NCBI RefSeq assembly: GCF_014646895.1
Contig: NZ_BMOD01000003.1
Span: forward strand, 124,001-188,000
DNA length: 64,000 nt
Direction: 5' to 3'
From: Deinococcus roseus
GTDB lineage: Bacteria; Deinococcota; Deinococci; Deinococcales; Deinococcaceae
Part shown: one piece after another, positions 41,424 through 49,563 of the stretch
Layout of the letters: the number at the start of each line of letters is the position of its first letter
How positions within the stretch are numbered: the first letter of the stretch is position 1
The notes under the pieces: generated by a model
Seen by the model: only the letters and a program-made list of their open reading frames with translations
What the model was told of the DNA's origin: nothing
Databases searched by the model: none
Position numbers and translations under genes: made by a program

Positions 41424-41719
41424 GGGAAAAACAGCTTGATATGGAAAACTTAAAGTTTCATTTAGGGATGTGCTGCAAATCGGGGTTTTCTGACGAAAGA
41501 TCAGCAAGCTGAATGTGGCTTGAAGAAAAGCTGTCTGGGAACTGATGAATTGATGGAGACATGCTCAGCGTTTCAGGGTTTTTTCAAAACTGTTTGCCTG
41601 CAGAGGTCTTTACAATGAAACCAATCTCTTATAGATCTGCACGCTCCAAGAATGCAACAACACCGCAGATGGACTTCAATCACCAGCCTGCAATGCATCC
41701 CAGAGCCAAGGAGGATACA

Positions 41720-42238
41720 GTGGAACGCATCACCGCAGTCTTTGAAACCCTGGAAACCGCTGAATGTGCCCTGGAAAAACTCAGAAGCGTGGGCATTTCA
41801 GGTGCCACCCTCACCACCGTCCAGAACAACAAGCTGATGAGCGTCCTGCAGCAGGACATGGACAGGGGTTCCTCGCGTGGCCTCCTGCTGGGTCTGCTGA
41901 TGGGAACCATCGCTGGTCTGGTTCTGGCGTTGTGGGGTCCGGTGGGTCCCTTGCTGCTGGGAGGCATGATGGGAGTGGCAGTGACTGCCGTGCTGGGGAC
42001 CATTTTCGGCGGCGTGCTGGGCAGTGTGGTGGGCACCGGATACGACTTGCGCCGCAAGGCCCATCAGGCTGCTGTGCAGGCCACCGCCGAACATGAAGGC
42101 AAATTCATGGTGGCTGTAGACGTGCAAATTCCCGAAGACCATTTGAAAGTGGAGGACCTGCTGAAAACCGTGGGAGGAGAAGTGGTGACCACTTTGCTTC
42201 CTGTGACTGCTCCAGTTCCTGTACAGGCTGCGCATTAA
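41720..42238 (+). CDS. Glycine-rich stress-type membrane protein (17M/DUF1269-like)
   Basis: The 172-residue protein is read from GTG 41720, which follows AAGGAGG by five bases; an in-frame ATG at 41615 is possible but lacks a site. It begins with the flavour of general stress protein 17M (VFETLETAECALEKLRSVGI), then a Gly-rich hydrophobic hairpin (LLGLLMGTIAGLVLALWG, GVAVTAVLGTIFGGVLG). It resembles the N-terminal part of the larger protein at 32692. Membrane association is likely; the activity is unknown. Confidence 0.7.
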   Translation: MERITAVFETLETAECALEKLRSVGISGATLTTVQNNKLMSVLQQDMDRGSSRGLLLGLLMGTIAGLVLALWGPVGPLLLGGMMGVAVTAVLGTIFGGVLGSVVGTGYDLRRKAHQAAVQATAEHEGKFMVAVDVQIPEDHLKVEDLLKTVGGEVVTTLLPVTAPVPVQAAH

Positions 42239-42302
42239 GTTCACAGCCGACACTCCACAACAGACACTCCACAGATCACAGATGATGACGATCGGGAACC
42301 TG

Positions 42303-42331
42303 AGAACCGGACAGATGACCTGTCCGGTTCT
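42303..42331. terminator. Hairpin after stress-protein gene
   Basis: A 12-base perfect stem (AGAACCGGACAG with CTGTCCGGTTCT) with a five-base loop lies between converging genes. No T-run follows directly, but TTTTT occurs 14 bases on. Confidence 0.55.
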
Positions 42332-42383
42332 GGCTGCTGAGATTGTTTTTGCTGACGGCTGACGGCTGACTACTGATTGCCCT

Positions 42384-43532
42384 TCAGGGCAACAGGAAAC
42401 GGTTGTAGAAGATGCTTCCCCAGGGAGACAGCCTGAGGGGCAAAACAGGTTGAGGCACATTCCCACTGATGTAACCCGCATCTTCGTACATGGTGTTGCC
42501 ATCCGAGGTGTAACTGGTGAAAGCGATGGCTCCATCTCCCCCACGGTTCTGGACCCAGTTTTTCACGTACTGCATGAATCCATCTGCCCACACCAGGCTG
42601 TTCACAAAGGGGGTGCCGAATTCGCCTTCACCGTTGTCTGCGCCGACCTCATCCACCACCACAGGAAGGGTGCTGCTCAGGTTGGCCCAGTTGCGGTCTG
42701 CATCTGCAGCCTGATCTGTGGTCCAGGTTTCATGGTCGTTGCCGTAACGGTGGGCCCCATAAATCAGGCGGTTCAGCGGATCGCTGAGTTTGTAACTGGG
42801 ATTGGTCACCCCGGTGAGGTCCCAGGAGTAACTGATGCTGTTGATCAGGATCGGATTGGTGAACCCGGCATTGCGGATGGCCAGAATGTACTGGTTCTGC
42901 TCTTTTTTCCAGTTGGCCCAGTTTTCGCATTTGGTTTCGCTGTAGGTGTTGCCTGCGCAGTTGGGCTCGTTCATGGGGGTCAACCAGACTTTGGGGTTGT
43001 TCTTGTAACGGGAAGCCAGCGAACCCACGAAGCTGACCCCGGCGGTGGTGTACTTGCGGTAGGAGTTGGTGACCAGGGCCACCATGCCCCTTGCGTTGGC
43101 AGCGTCCACCACGCGGTCCAGCATGGTCAGGTAAGACTGGTTTTTGTTCCAGGCTGCAGTCCTGGTGGCGATGGGCTCGGTCACAAAAATGCGCACCAGA
43201 TTGACCCCGCGGGCTTTCAGATCGTCCAGCATGGCATCCAGGTACAGGTAATTGGCCCGGTCATAGCCGCCGTGGTCCTGCCCATTGAAAATAAACGTCT
43301 GGTAGGCCACACTGGCCCCTTTCACAATGAAAGGCTGACCAATGGGATCCAGAATGTTGGCTCCGCTGATGGTGTAACCCGCGGCCTGGGATTGAATGTT
43401 CTGGGATGCAGATTGATTGATGCTTTGATTGATGCTGGGGGCCAGCTCCGAATGAAATTCGGGGGTCTGTACGCTGCTGCAGGAAGCCAGCAGAACAGAG
43501 GAGAACAGTGCACTTGCCATCAACTTCTTCAT
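42384..43532 (-). CDS. GH5-type glycoside hydrolase lipoprotein
   Basis: The 382-residue protein has a lipoprotein signal (lipobox LLASC), a Gln/Ser/Asn-rich linker, and a TIM-barrel glycosidase domain. The acid/base Glu is likely E189 in PMNEPNC and the nucleophile E295 in VVVDEVGA, the pattern of GH5 cellulases and mannanases. Substrate specificity cannot be read from the sequence. It is anchored outside the cell membrane. It lies downstream of the two-component pair at 43601-45621 on the same strand, which may control it. Confidence 0.82.
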   Translation of the reverse strand: MKKLMASALFSSVLLASCSSVQTPEFHSELAPSINQSINQSASQNIQSQAAGYTISGANILDPIGQPFIVKGASVAYQTFIFNGQDHGGYDRANYLYLDAMLDDLKARGVNLVRIFVTEPIATRTAAWNKNQSYLTMLDRVVDAANARGMVALVTNSYRKYTTAGVSFVGSLASRYKNNPKVWLTPMNEPNCAGNTYSETKCENWANWKKEQNQYILAIRNAGFTNPILINSISYSWDLTGVTNPSYKLSDPLNRLIYGAHRYGNDHETWTTDQAADADRNWANLSSTLPVVVDEVGADNGEGEFGTPFVNSLVWADGFMQYVKNWVQNRGGDGAIAFTSYTSDGNTMYEDAGYISGNVPQPVLPLRLSPWGSIFYNRFLLP

Positions 43533-43600
43533 GGCTGTCAGTGTGCCCGAACAAACTTAAAAAAACCTTAAAGTTGTCTGACAGCAAAAAATCCAGGAGG

Positions 43601-44263
43601 TCACTCTGGAAAGCGGTACCCCCGGCCCCGCACGTTCTCGATGTACCCCTCGCCCAGTTTTTTCCTGAGCATGCTGATGTACACGTCCACCAGGTTGGTT
43701 GAGGACTGAAATTCCCCATCCCACACCCGGTCCAGCAGTTCATCGCGGCTGAAGATCCTGCCCCGGTGGGAGGCCAGCAGTTCCAGCAACTGGTACTCCT
43801 TCTGGGTCAGGCGCACCTCCTGACCTTTTAAAGTGACTTTTTTGCTTTCCCACTGCAGCACAAGGTCCAGGTGTTCCAGATCGGTCATGCTGGCCGGTCT
43901 GGCCCGCCTGAAATGGGCACGCAGTCGGGCCAGCACTTCGGGCACCCGGAAGGGTTTGAGGATGTAATCGTCACCGCCTGCATCCAGACCTTTGACCGTG
44001 TCTTCCAGGCTGTCCAGACCTGTCAGGTACATCACCGGAGTCAAAACACCACGGTGGCGCAATTCCCGCACCAGTTGAAAGCCTGCCCGTTCTCCTTCTG
44101 GAAGGCCCACATCGCAGATGATGGCATCGAAGGTGTAGAGGTCCAGCAGACCCCAGGCTTCTGCCACCGAAGCGGCCAGTTCTGGCTGGTGGTCTGCGTG
44201 GGTCAATGCGTCGCCCAGGGCGGTGCGGATGTCTCTGTCGTCTTCCACAATCAAAATTTTCAT
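43601..44263 (-). CDS. OmpR-family response regulator
   Basis: The 220-residue protein has a receiver domain (VEDDRD, phospho-acceptor Asp in AIICDVGLP, KPF loop) and a winged helix ending VRGRGYRFP. Its ATG overlaps the kinase stop by four bases, so the kinase gene comes first in this operon, unlike the two pairs upstream. The GH5-type gene follows 68 bases later. Confidence 0.93.
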   Translation of the reverse strand: MKILIVEDDRDIRTALGDALTHADHQPELAASVAEAWGLLDLYTFDAIICDVGLPEGERAGFQLVRELRHRGVLTPVMYLTGLDSLEDTVKGLDAGGDDYILKPFRVPEVLARLRAHFRRARPASMTDLEHLDLVLQWESKKVTLKGQEVRLTQKEYQLLELLASHRGRIFSRDELLDRVWDGEFQSSTNLVDVYISMLRKKLGEGYIENVRGRGYRFPE

Positions 44264-45621
44264 GTTTTTTCCTTGATGGGGAGGCGCACGGTGGCCAGGG
44301 TGCCCCCTGCAGATCGGTTTTTCAGAGTGATGGTGCCGTGGTGGGCCTGCACCACTTCCTGCACCACGGCCAGCCCCAGACCTGACCCAGGGCTGAGCTG
44401 GGCTGCCCCTTTGCCCCGCGTGAAAGCCTGAAACAGATCCTGGTGGTTTTCGGGCAGACCAATTCCGCTGTCCTCGATGGTCAATTCGATGTTGCTGTCC
44501 TGCTGCTCCAGGCGCACCACCACTTCTCCACGCTGGGTGAATTTGATGCTGTTGGACATCAGGTTGGTGACCATCTGCCTCAGGGCGTGCGGGTCCCCGG
44601 ACATCGAGAGGTTTTCTCCATCAAAGTCCAGCCAGAGCCCTTTGTCTGCTGCCAGGGGCATCAGTTCATCCACCACCGAGGCGGTGATCTCGGTGAGGTT
44701 GACCTGCAAATCCGTCTGGGAGGGGGGTTTCACCAGGGTCAGCAGGTTGCTGCTGAGTTCCCGCAAACGCAACGCGGTGGCATGCACCCGTTGCAGGGTC
44801 TGGTGGTGCTCCTCGATGCTTCTGGAGCGTCTGGCCTCCTGCTCAATGGAGACCAGCAGGGCCGTGATGGGGGTTCTCAGTTCGTGTGAGGCTGCAGCCA
44901 GAAAACGCCGCTCTCTTGCTCTGGCCTCCTGCACTTCTTTGACCCCTTCCTGCAAAGCGCGCGACAGCACCCCCACCTCGTCCTGTCTGGAGGCATACAG
45001 AAATTCCGGATTGTTTTCCAGGCTTCGGGCCTGCCCGGACAGTTCCACCAGGGGCCGGGTGATGCTGCGGGCCAGCAACCATGCCAGCAGACCGACCAGC
45101 AGGAAGATGATGCCCCCCACCAGCAGCGTGGTCTGCCTGAAACCGGCCATGTTCTGGCGGTCAATGCTGAGGGGCAGTGCCACCTGCACGATGTATTTCC
45201 ATTCCCGTCTGGTGGCCACCCGGTAAGCTCCACACACGCACATCACATCGGATTCTTGCAGGTTGTCTGCCAGTTGCTGCAAACCTGCCGGGTCCAGCGG
45301 GGGCAGACTGGCTTTCATGCTTTTCCAGACCGGGGTTTTGCTGTATTTGCGGGTGTCCAGATCAATGTGGTAGACCATCGAACGGGCAGGCCCCAGTTCT
45401 TCACGCAGCCAGTCCTCGTCTCCAGGATCAGGAGACTCATCCCCATCAAACCACCACTGCATCACATCGGCCATGAAGGTGGCGAGCCGTGCAGCACGCT
45501 CCTGACTGTAAAGCTGCACGATGCGCTGGTAGAACACCCCGGTCAGCAGGGATTCCACCACAAAACCCGACAGCACCACCCCCAGACAGAGCAAAAGCAG
45601 TTTGTTGCGGATGGTCCACAT
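44260..45621 (-). CDS. Sensor histidine kinase with Cys pair in sensor domain
   Basis: The 453-residue kinase has membrane helices at about 8-30 and 165-188, a periplasmic domain of about 130 residues that contains VMCVCGAYR, a HAMP domain, the phospho-acceptor box ASHELRTPI, N box NLMSNSIKFT, and G boxes DSGIGLP and GSGLGLAVV. The CxC motif could bind metal or respond to redox state. The start at 45621 gives a normal N-terminus; the longer frame runs into the divergent gene. A TTGACA promoter lies just upstream. Confidence 0.92.
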   Translation of the reverse strand: MWTIRNKLLLLCLGVVLSGFVVESLLTGVFYQRIVQLYSQERAARLATFMADVMQWWFDGDESPDPGDEDWLREELGPARSMVYHIDLDTRKYSKTPVWKSMKASLPPLDPAGLQQLADNLQESDVMCVCGAYRVATRREWKYIVQVALPLSIDRQNMAGFRQTTLLVGGIIFLLVGLLAWLLARSITRPLVELSGQARSLENNPEFLYASRQDEVGVLSRALQEGVKEVQEARARERRFLAAASHELRTPITALLVSIEQEARRSRSIEEHHQTLQRVHATALRLRELSSNLLTLVKPPSQTDLQVNLTEITASVVDELMPLAADKGLWLDFDGENLSMSGDPHALRQMVTNLMSNSIKFTQRGEVVVRLEQQDSNIELTIEDSGIGLPENHQDLFQAFTRGKGAAQLSPGSGLGLAVVQEVVQAHHGTITLKNRSAGGTLATVRLPIKEKT

Positions 45622-45630
45622 GCAGCTTTT

Positions 45631-45660
45631 ACCATGACGGGGACAGGGGGGGATTGTCAA
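45631..45660 (-). promoter_or_regulatory. Promoter of the kinase/regulator operon
   Basis: On the minus strand TTGACA (45660-45655) and CATGGT (45636-45631) are 18 bases apart. The -10 box ends nine bases before the kinase ATG, so the leader is very short or absent; no ribosome site is seen. Confidence 0.5.
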
Positions 45661-45725
45661 ATGGGGTTCACAAAAGGGTAACTTTTCTCCGGGCAGAGGT
45701 TTCACGAACATGAGACCATATCAAT

Positions 45726-46208
45726 ATGCCGATGCATTCTCCCAGACGTTCCCCCTGGCCCCGAATTCTGCTGGTCGTTTTTGCCCTTTTTCTGCTGATT
45801 CAGGTTGTCCCTTTTGGCCGTGCCCACACCAACCCACCTGTGCAGGCGACCCCCCAATGGGACCGACCTGTGACGGCACAACTTTTTGCACGGGCCTGTC
45901 AGGATTGCCACAGCAACCAGACCACCTGGCCCTGGTACTCCAACGTGGCTCCGGTGTCATGGCTGGTTCAGAGCCATGTGCAGGAAGGCCGCAGCAAGTT
46001 CAACATCAACGAACCGGGTTTTGGCCGGGAAGCCCATGAAGCTGCAGAAACCGTGGAAGAAGGAAAGATGCCAGACCGTTCTTACCTGCCCCTGCACCCC
46101 GAGGCCCGCCTGACCGACAGTGAAAAACAGCAATTGATCTCAGGATTGAAAGCCACTTTTGGAGAATCGGGAGAAGACAGGAAAAACAGGGATGGGGGAG
46201 AGGATTGA
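45726..46208 (+). CDS. Haem-binding-domain protein (CxxCH)
   Basis: The 160-residue protein has a signal anchor (WPRILLVVFALFLLIQVV), then ARACQDCHSNQTTWPWY, a c-type haem attachment motif in the small haem-binding domain family found in Bacteroidetes and Deinococcus. EEGKMPDRSY near residue 120 may supply the second haem ligand. It should act in electron transfer at the outer face of the membrane. It is divergent from the kinase that has the CxC sensor loop. Confidence 0.85.
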   Translation: MPMHSPRRSPWPRILLVVFALFLLIQVVPFGRAHTNPPVQATPQWDRPVTAQLFARACQDCHSNQTTWPWYSNVAPVSWLVQSHVQEGRSKFNINEPGFGREAHEAAETVEEGKMPDRSYLPLHPEARLTDSEKQQLISGLKATFGESGEDRKNRDGGED

Positions 46209-46237
46209 GGATCAGGCAAGGTTTGCAAGCCCAATCA

Positions 46238-46270
46238 ACAGAAAGCCCTGCAACGTGCAGGGCTTTCTGT
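46238..46270. terminator. Bidirectional terminator
   Basis: A 15-base perfect stem (ACAGAAAGCCCTGCA with TGCAGGGCTTTCTGT) with an ACG loop separates the converging haem-binding and RecT-like genes. Confidence 0.85.
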
Positions 46271-46294
46271 TTCTGGTTGTTTCTGTGAAGGATT

Positions 46295-47170
46295 TTACCC
46301 GGCCTTCAGGCCAGTGGGATTTTCAGGGGTTTCAGGGTTGTCGGCCTGGGCCTTTTTGCTGGTTCTGGCAGGTTTTTCGCTTTTGCCCGCTTCTTCGGAG
46401 GATTTTTCTGCAGCCTGGGCTTCCAGGGCTTTCTGGGCATCGTCGAAGTTCTTCTTGGCAAATTCAAAGATCTGGGTGCCCTCGGTTTTGGTGAGGGTGG
46501 TCAGCTCTTTGACTTCACGGCCCAGCACAGCAGTTGCAAGCTGGGACACATCCTGAACGCCAAATTTGGTGAGGGCGGTGGTGAGTCGCTGGGCGGCTTC
46601 TGCGCTGAGGGTTTTTTCCTGCAGTTGCGGAGCCTGGATGGTCATGGTGCCTTCGTCGTCCACCACCACTTCTGCGCCCATTTCTTCGGGGGTGTACAGA
46701 CCATCGATGATGTCCGGGAACATCACGCGGGCACAGGCTGCAACAGCACGCCATTTGTACATCACCAGAGGCTGGCGTTTGTAGTTGTCCTTGCCGATCA
46801 GGCCCATGTTCTGGGCTTCTTTTTGCCCGAACCGTTCGGTGTGTTCCGTTCGGTCCTGGCGTTTCATGGTGCAGGTCACAAAATCTGCTCCGATTTCAAA
46901 GCGGATGTCTTCGAGCTTGCCGCTGCGGTTGATCAGGGACAGCATCAGCTGCGGGCTCACAGTGGGTTTGCCCTGGATCACATTGATCCCGTTGAGGGCC
47001 TGCAGGGGTTGCAATCCAAGCTCCTGCCCTTTGACCATGATCACGATGGCCTGTTCGGGGGTCTGGATGGAGGGGGGCAGCATGCGAGAGCGGATGAAGA
47101 CTTCTGCCATCTGGCACATCACCTGAAAGCGCTGGGGGGAAAAAGCATCAATGGTGGCCAACTGTGTCAT
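46295..47170 (-). CDS. RecT-like single-strand annealing protein, phage-type
   Basis: The 291-residue protein resembles the RecT-like recombination proteins of phages: VMCQMAEVFIRSRMLPPS, VKGQELGLQPLQALNGINV, GKPTVSPQLML, a TCTMKRQDRTEHTERF strand and YKWRAVAACARVMFPDII. Such proteins anneal complementary DNA strands and usually work with an exonuclease. The C-terminal 80 residues are low-complexity and Lys/Ala-rich, perhaps an SSB-contact or DNA-binding tail. ATG 47170 follows AAGGAG. No exonuclease, SSB or phage gene is nearby. Its neighbours are metabolic. Confidence 0.7.
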   Translation of the reverse strand: MTQLATIDAFSPQRFQVMCQMAEVFIRSRMLPPSIQTPEQAIVIMVKGQELGLQPLQALNGINVIQGKPTVSPQLMLSLINRSGKLEDIRFEIGADFVTCTMKRQDRTEHTERFGQKEAQNMGLIGKDNYKRQPLVMYKWRAVAACARVMFPDIIDGLYTPEEMGAEVVVDDEGTMTIQAPQLQEKTLSAEAAQRLTTALTKFGVQDVSQLATAVLGREVKELTTLTKTEGTQIFEFAKKNFDDAQKALEAQAAEKSSEEAGKSEKPARTSKKAQADNPETPENPTGLKAG

Positions 47171-47504
47171 GCAGTTCTCCTTGAGGGTTCCCAGAAAGTG
47201 TTCTGGGGTGAATTGTAAGGTCTGGTGGGGAAACCTCAGTGGGGTCTCCTTGCGAAGTACAACCATTATATTATGTTTTTAGCAGAATTTCCAGTCCCCT
47301 GCCCTGTCTCTACCTTCAGTGCTGTTCCCGATCCAAACAGAGAATTCCCTCTCCTGCAGTACACCATTGCCCTGTGTAGTGGCAGGGCATTACACCATTT
47401 GGAAATCTGCCTTCCAGCAGGTATTGTGGTGCATCTTTCCCGAATTCTCTGGCCTGTCCTGAGTCAGCCCCTGAGCCCATCTCTGAACTTTTCCGGAGGC
47501 AGAT
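47171..47504. promoter_or_regulatory. Divergent promoter region, RecT-like and malic enzyme genes
   Basis: A perfect TATAAT on the minus strand (47270-47265) serves the RecT-like gene. Toward malic enzyme, TACACCATT occurs at 47360-47368 and 47391-47399, 31 bases apart (three helical turns), flanking a hairpin GCCCTG (47369-47374) with CAGGGC (47383-47388). Confidence 0.5.
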
Positions 47505-49175
47505 GTGAAAACGTCCATTCCCGTTTCCCTGCAAGGCCGCGCATTGCTGCAAGACCCTTTTCTGAACAAAGGCACTGCTTTCACCCCCGAAGAGCGGGCA
47601 CGCTTTCATCTGGAAGGCCGCCTGCCCCCCAGGGTGGAAACCCTGCACGAGCAGGTTCAGCGCATGTATGCCCAGTATCAGGAGAACCACAATCCGCTGG
47701 AAAAGCACCTGTTTCTGCGTTCCTTGCAGGAATACAACCGCACCCTGTATTACGCCCTCTTGCAAAACCACGTGGAGGAGATGTTGCCCATCGTGTACAC
47801 CCCCACGGTGGGAGAGGCCATCCAGACCTACAGCACCAACTTCAGAGAGCCCAGAGGCCTGGTGGTCAACAGAGAGAATTACATCCGCCTGGACGAGATT
47901 CTGGAAGAATACGATGACACCGAACTGGTGGTCGCCACCGATGCAGAGGGCATCCTGGGCATCGGAGACCAGGGTTTTGGGGGCATCGGGATCAGCATTG
48001 GAAAGCTGACCCTTTACACGCTGGTGGCGGGCTTTGACCCGGCCCGCACCCTCCCAGTGGTCTTCGATGTGGGCACCGACAACCAGAGCCTCTTGCAGGA
48101 CCCTTACTACCTGGGCATGCGAGAACCCCGTTTGCGGGGTGAAGCCTACTTTGAGATTCTGGATGCCTTCATTGAGGCGTTTCAGAAGCGTTTTCCCCAT
48201 GCCATCCTGCAATGGGAGGACTTCAGCCGGGGCAATGCTTTCCGGGTGCTGGAGCGGTACCGCAACCGGCTTCCCAGCTTCAACGATGACATTCAGGGCA
48301 CCGGGGCCACCGCTCTGGCAGGCCTGATTGCTGCCACCGATCAGGGCAAACACCTGAAAGACCAGAAATTTCTGGTGCTGGGCGCAGGTGCCGGAGGAAT
48401 GGGCGTGACCGGGCAGATCTATCAGGGTTTGTTACAACTGGGCCTTTCTGCAGAGGAGGCCAGAAGCCGCATCTACCTGATGGGCCGCAATGGCTTGCTG
48501 CTGCAGGGGGATTCCAGGCTGGAGGACCACCAGGCTCCGTTTGCCCGCGCAGTGCAGGACATCCAGAATTGGACTTTTGCAGGCCAGATTCCCAGCATGC
48601 TGGAAACCATCCAGAACGCTGGAATCACTGCACTGCTGGGGCTTTCAGGTGCCGGAGGGGCTTTCACAGAAGAAGTGGTCCGGGCCGTGCATCAAAACAC
48701 CTCCACCCCCCTGATTTTTGCGCTGTCCAATCCCACCCACCTGGCAGAGGTCACCCCAGAGCATGCCCTGGCCTGGACAGATGGAGCGGCCATTGTGGCG
48801 ACCGGAAGCCCTTTTCCAGACGTGTACCATGCAGGCAGAATCTACGAAATTGGGCAGGGCAACAACACCTTCATTTTTCCAGGGGTGGGCTGGGGGGTGC
48901 AGGCTGCGGGGGCCAGCACCATCCCGGATGAACTGTTCACTGCTGCCGCCTTTGCCCTTGCTGAAACCGTGAGCACAGAACGCCTGCAAAAAGGCGCTGT
49001 GTTTCCCCGCATTGCTGATCTGTTCAGGGCCAATCAGCATGTGGCCCGCAAGGTGGCAGCAACAGCGGTGGCACTGGGGCTTTCCAGCCGTCCTGTTGCA
49101 GAGATGGAAGCTGCCTTGCAGGAGCCTGAGTGGGCTCCGGTTTACCGGACCTACCTGCCTGTGGATGACAGCTGA
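47505..49175 (+). CDS. NAD-dependent malic enzyme
   Basis: The 556-residue enzyme decarboxylates malate to pyruvate with NAD(P). Landmarks are YTPTVGEAIQTYS, REPRGLVV, the lysine region RGEAYFEILDAF, the metal site FNDDIQGTG, the nucleotide fold VLGAGAGGMGV and the C-terminal SNPTHLAEVTPE. The length matches the large (ScfA/SfcA-type) malic enzymes. The start is GTG 47505 after GGAGG; the overlapping ATG is followed by a stop. Its leader has a paired direct repeat that may bind a regulator. Confidence 0.93.
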   Translation: MKTSIPVSLQGRALLQDPFLNKGTAFTPEERARFHLEGRLPPRVETLHEQVQRMYAQYQENHNPLEKHLFLRSLQEYNRTLYYALLQNHVEEMLPIVYTPTVGEAIQTYSTNFREPRGLVVNRENYIRLDEILEEYDDTELVVATDAEGILGIGDQGFGGIGISIGKLTLYTLVAGFDPARTLPVVFDVGTDNQSLLQDPYYLGMREPRLRGEAYFEILDAFIEAFQKRFPHAILQWEDFSRGNAFRVLERYRNRLPSFNDDIQGTGATALAGLIAATDQGKHLKDQKFLVLGAGAGGMGVTGQIYQGLLQLGLSAEEARSRIYLMGRNGLLLQGDSRLEDHQAPFARAVQDIQNWTFAGQIPSMLETIQNAGITALLGLSGAGGAFTEEVVRAVHQNTSTPLIFALSNPTHLAEVTPEHALAWTDGAAIVATGSPFPDVYHAGRIYEIGQGNNTFIFPGVGWGVQAAGASTIPDELFTAAAFALAETVSTERLQKGAVFPRIADLFRANQHVARKVAATAVALGLSSRPVAEMEAALQEPEWAPVYRTYLPVDDS

Positions 49176-49563
49176 TGGGGTTGGCAGAGGATCTGCTCCG
49201 GGTCTGTGGTCCTGAAAGACTTTGTTCTCAGCCCTGAAAAAGCTCTTTCAGTGAATCAAAACCAGAATTTCAATCAATGTCGCCCGGGTTTTTTACAGAT
49301 GAACCGGGTGCAAAAAGATGCCTTTCTCTTAACAACTGGATTTCCAGAGGTCTCTGAAGCGCTTTCAGAAGAGACCACAAAACAGCTTGCTGCAAGCAAA
49401 AATGGGAAAACCATCGAGCAAATTCAAGGAGAGCAGAGCGGCCTTTGAAGGCAAAACCGTTCACCATTCTGATGAACAGTCATAAGTGTAACCCAAATGT
49501 AACATTAAATTGACTGTGCTGGAAGGTCTTTGTGACAAAAGCAGATGTATAATTTGTGTTAGC
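49176..49563. promoter_or_regulatory. Upstream region of the pilin block
   Basis: TGTAAC repeats at 49487-49492 and 49498-49503 are 11 bases apart and fit an OmpR-type site; TATAAT (49548-49553) ends ten bases before the first pilin ATG. Further upstream a bulged hairpin spans 49349-49376, whose tip holds CTGAAGCGCTTTCAG. A frame at 49206-49448 is not supported. Confidence 0.55.

Noticed and set aside
49206..49448. 80-residue frame upstream of the pilin block
   Set aside because: No ribosome site, poor codon pattern compared with neighbours, and it overlaps a strong hairpin and probable operators.
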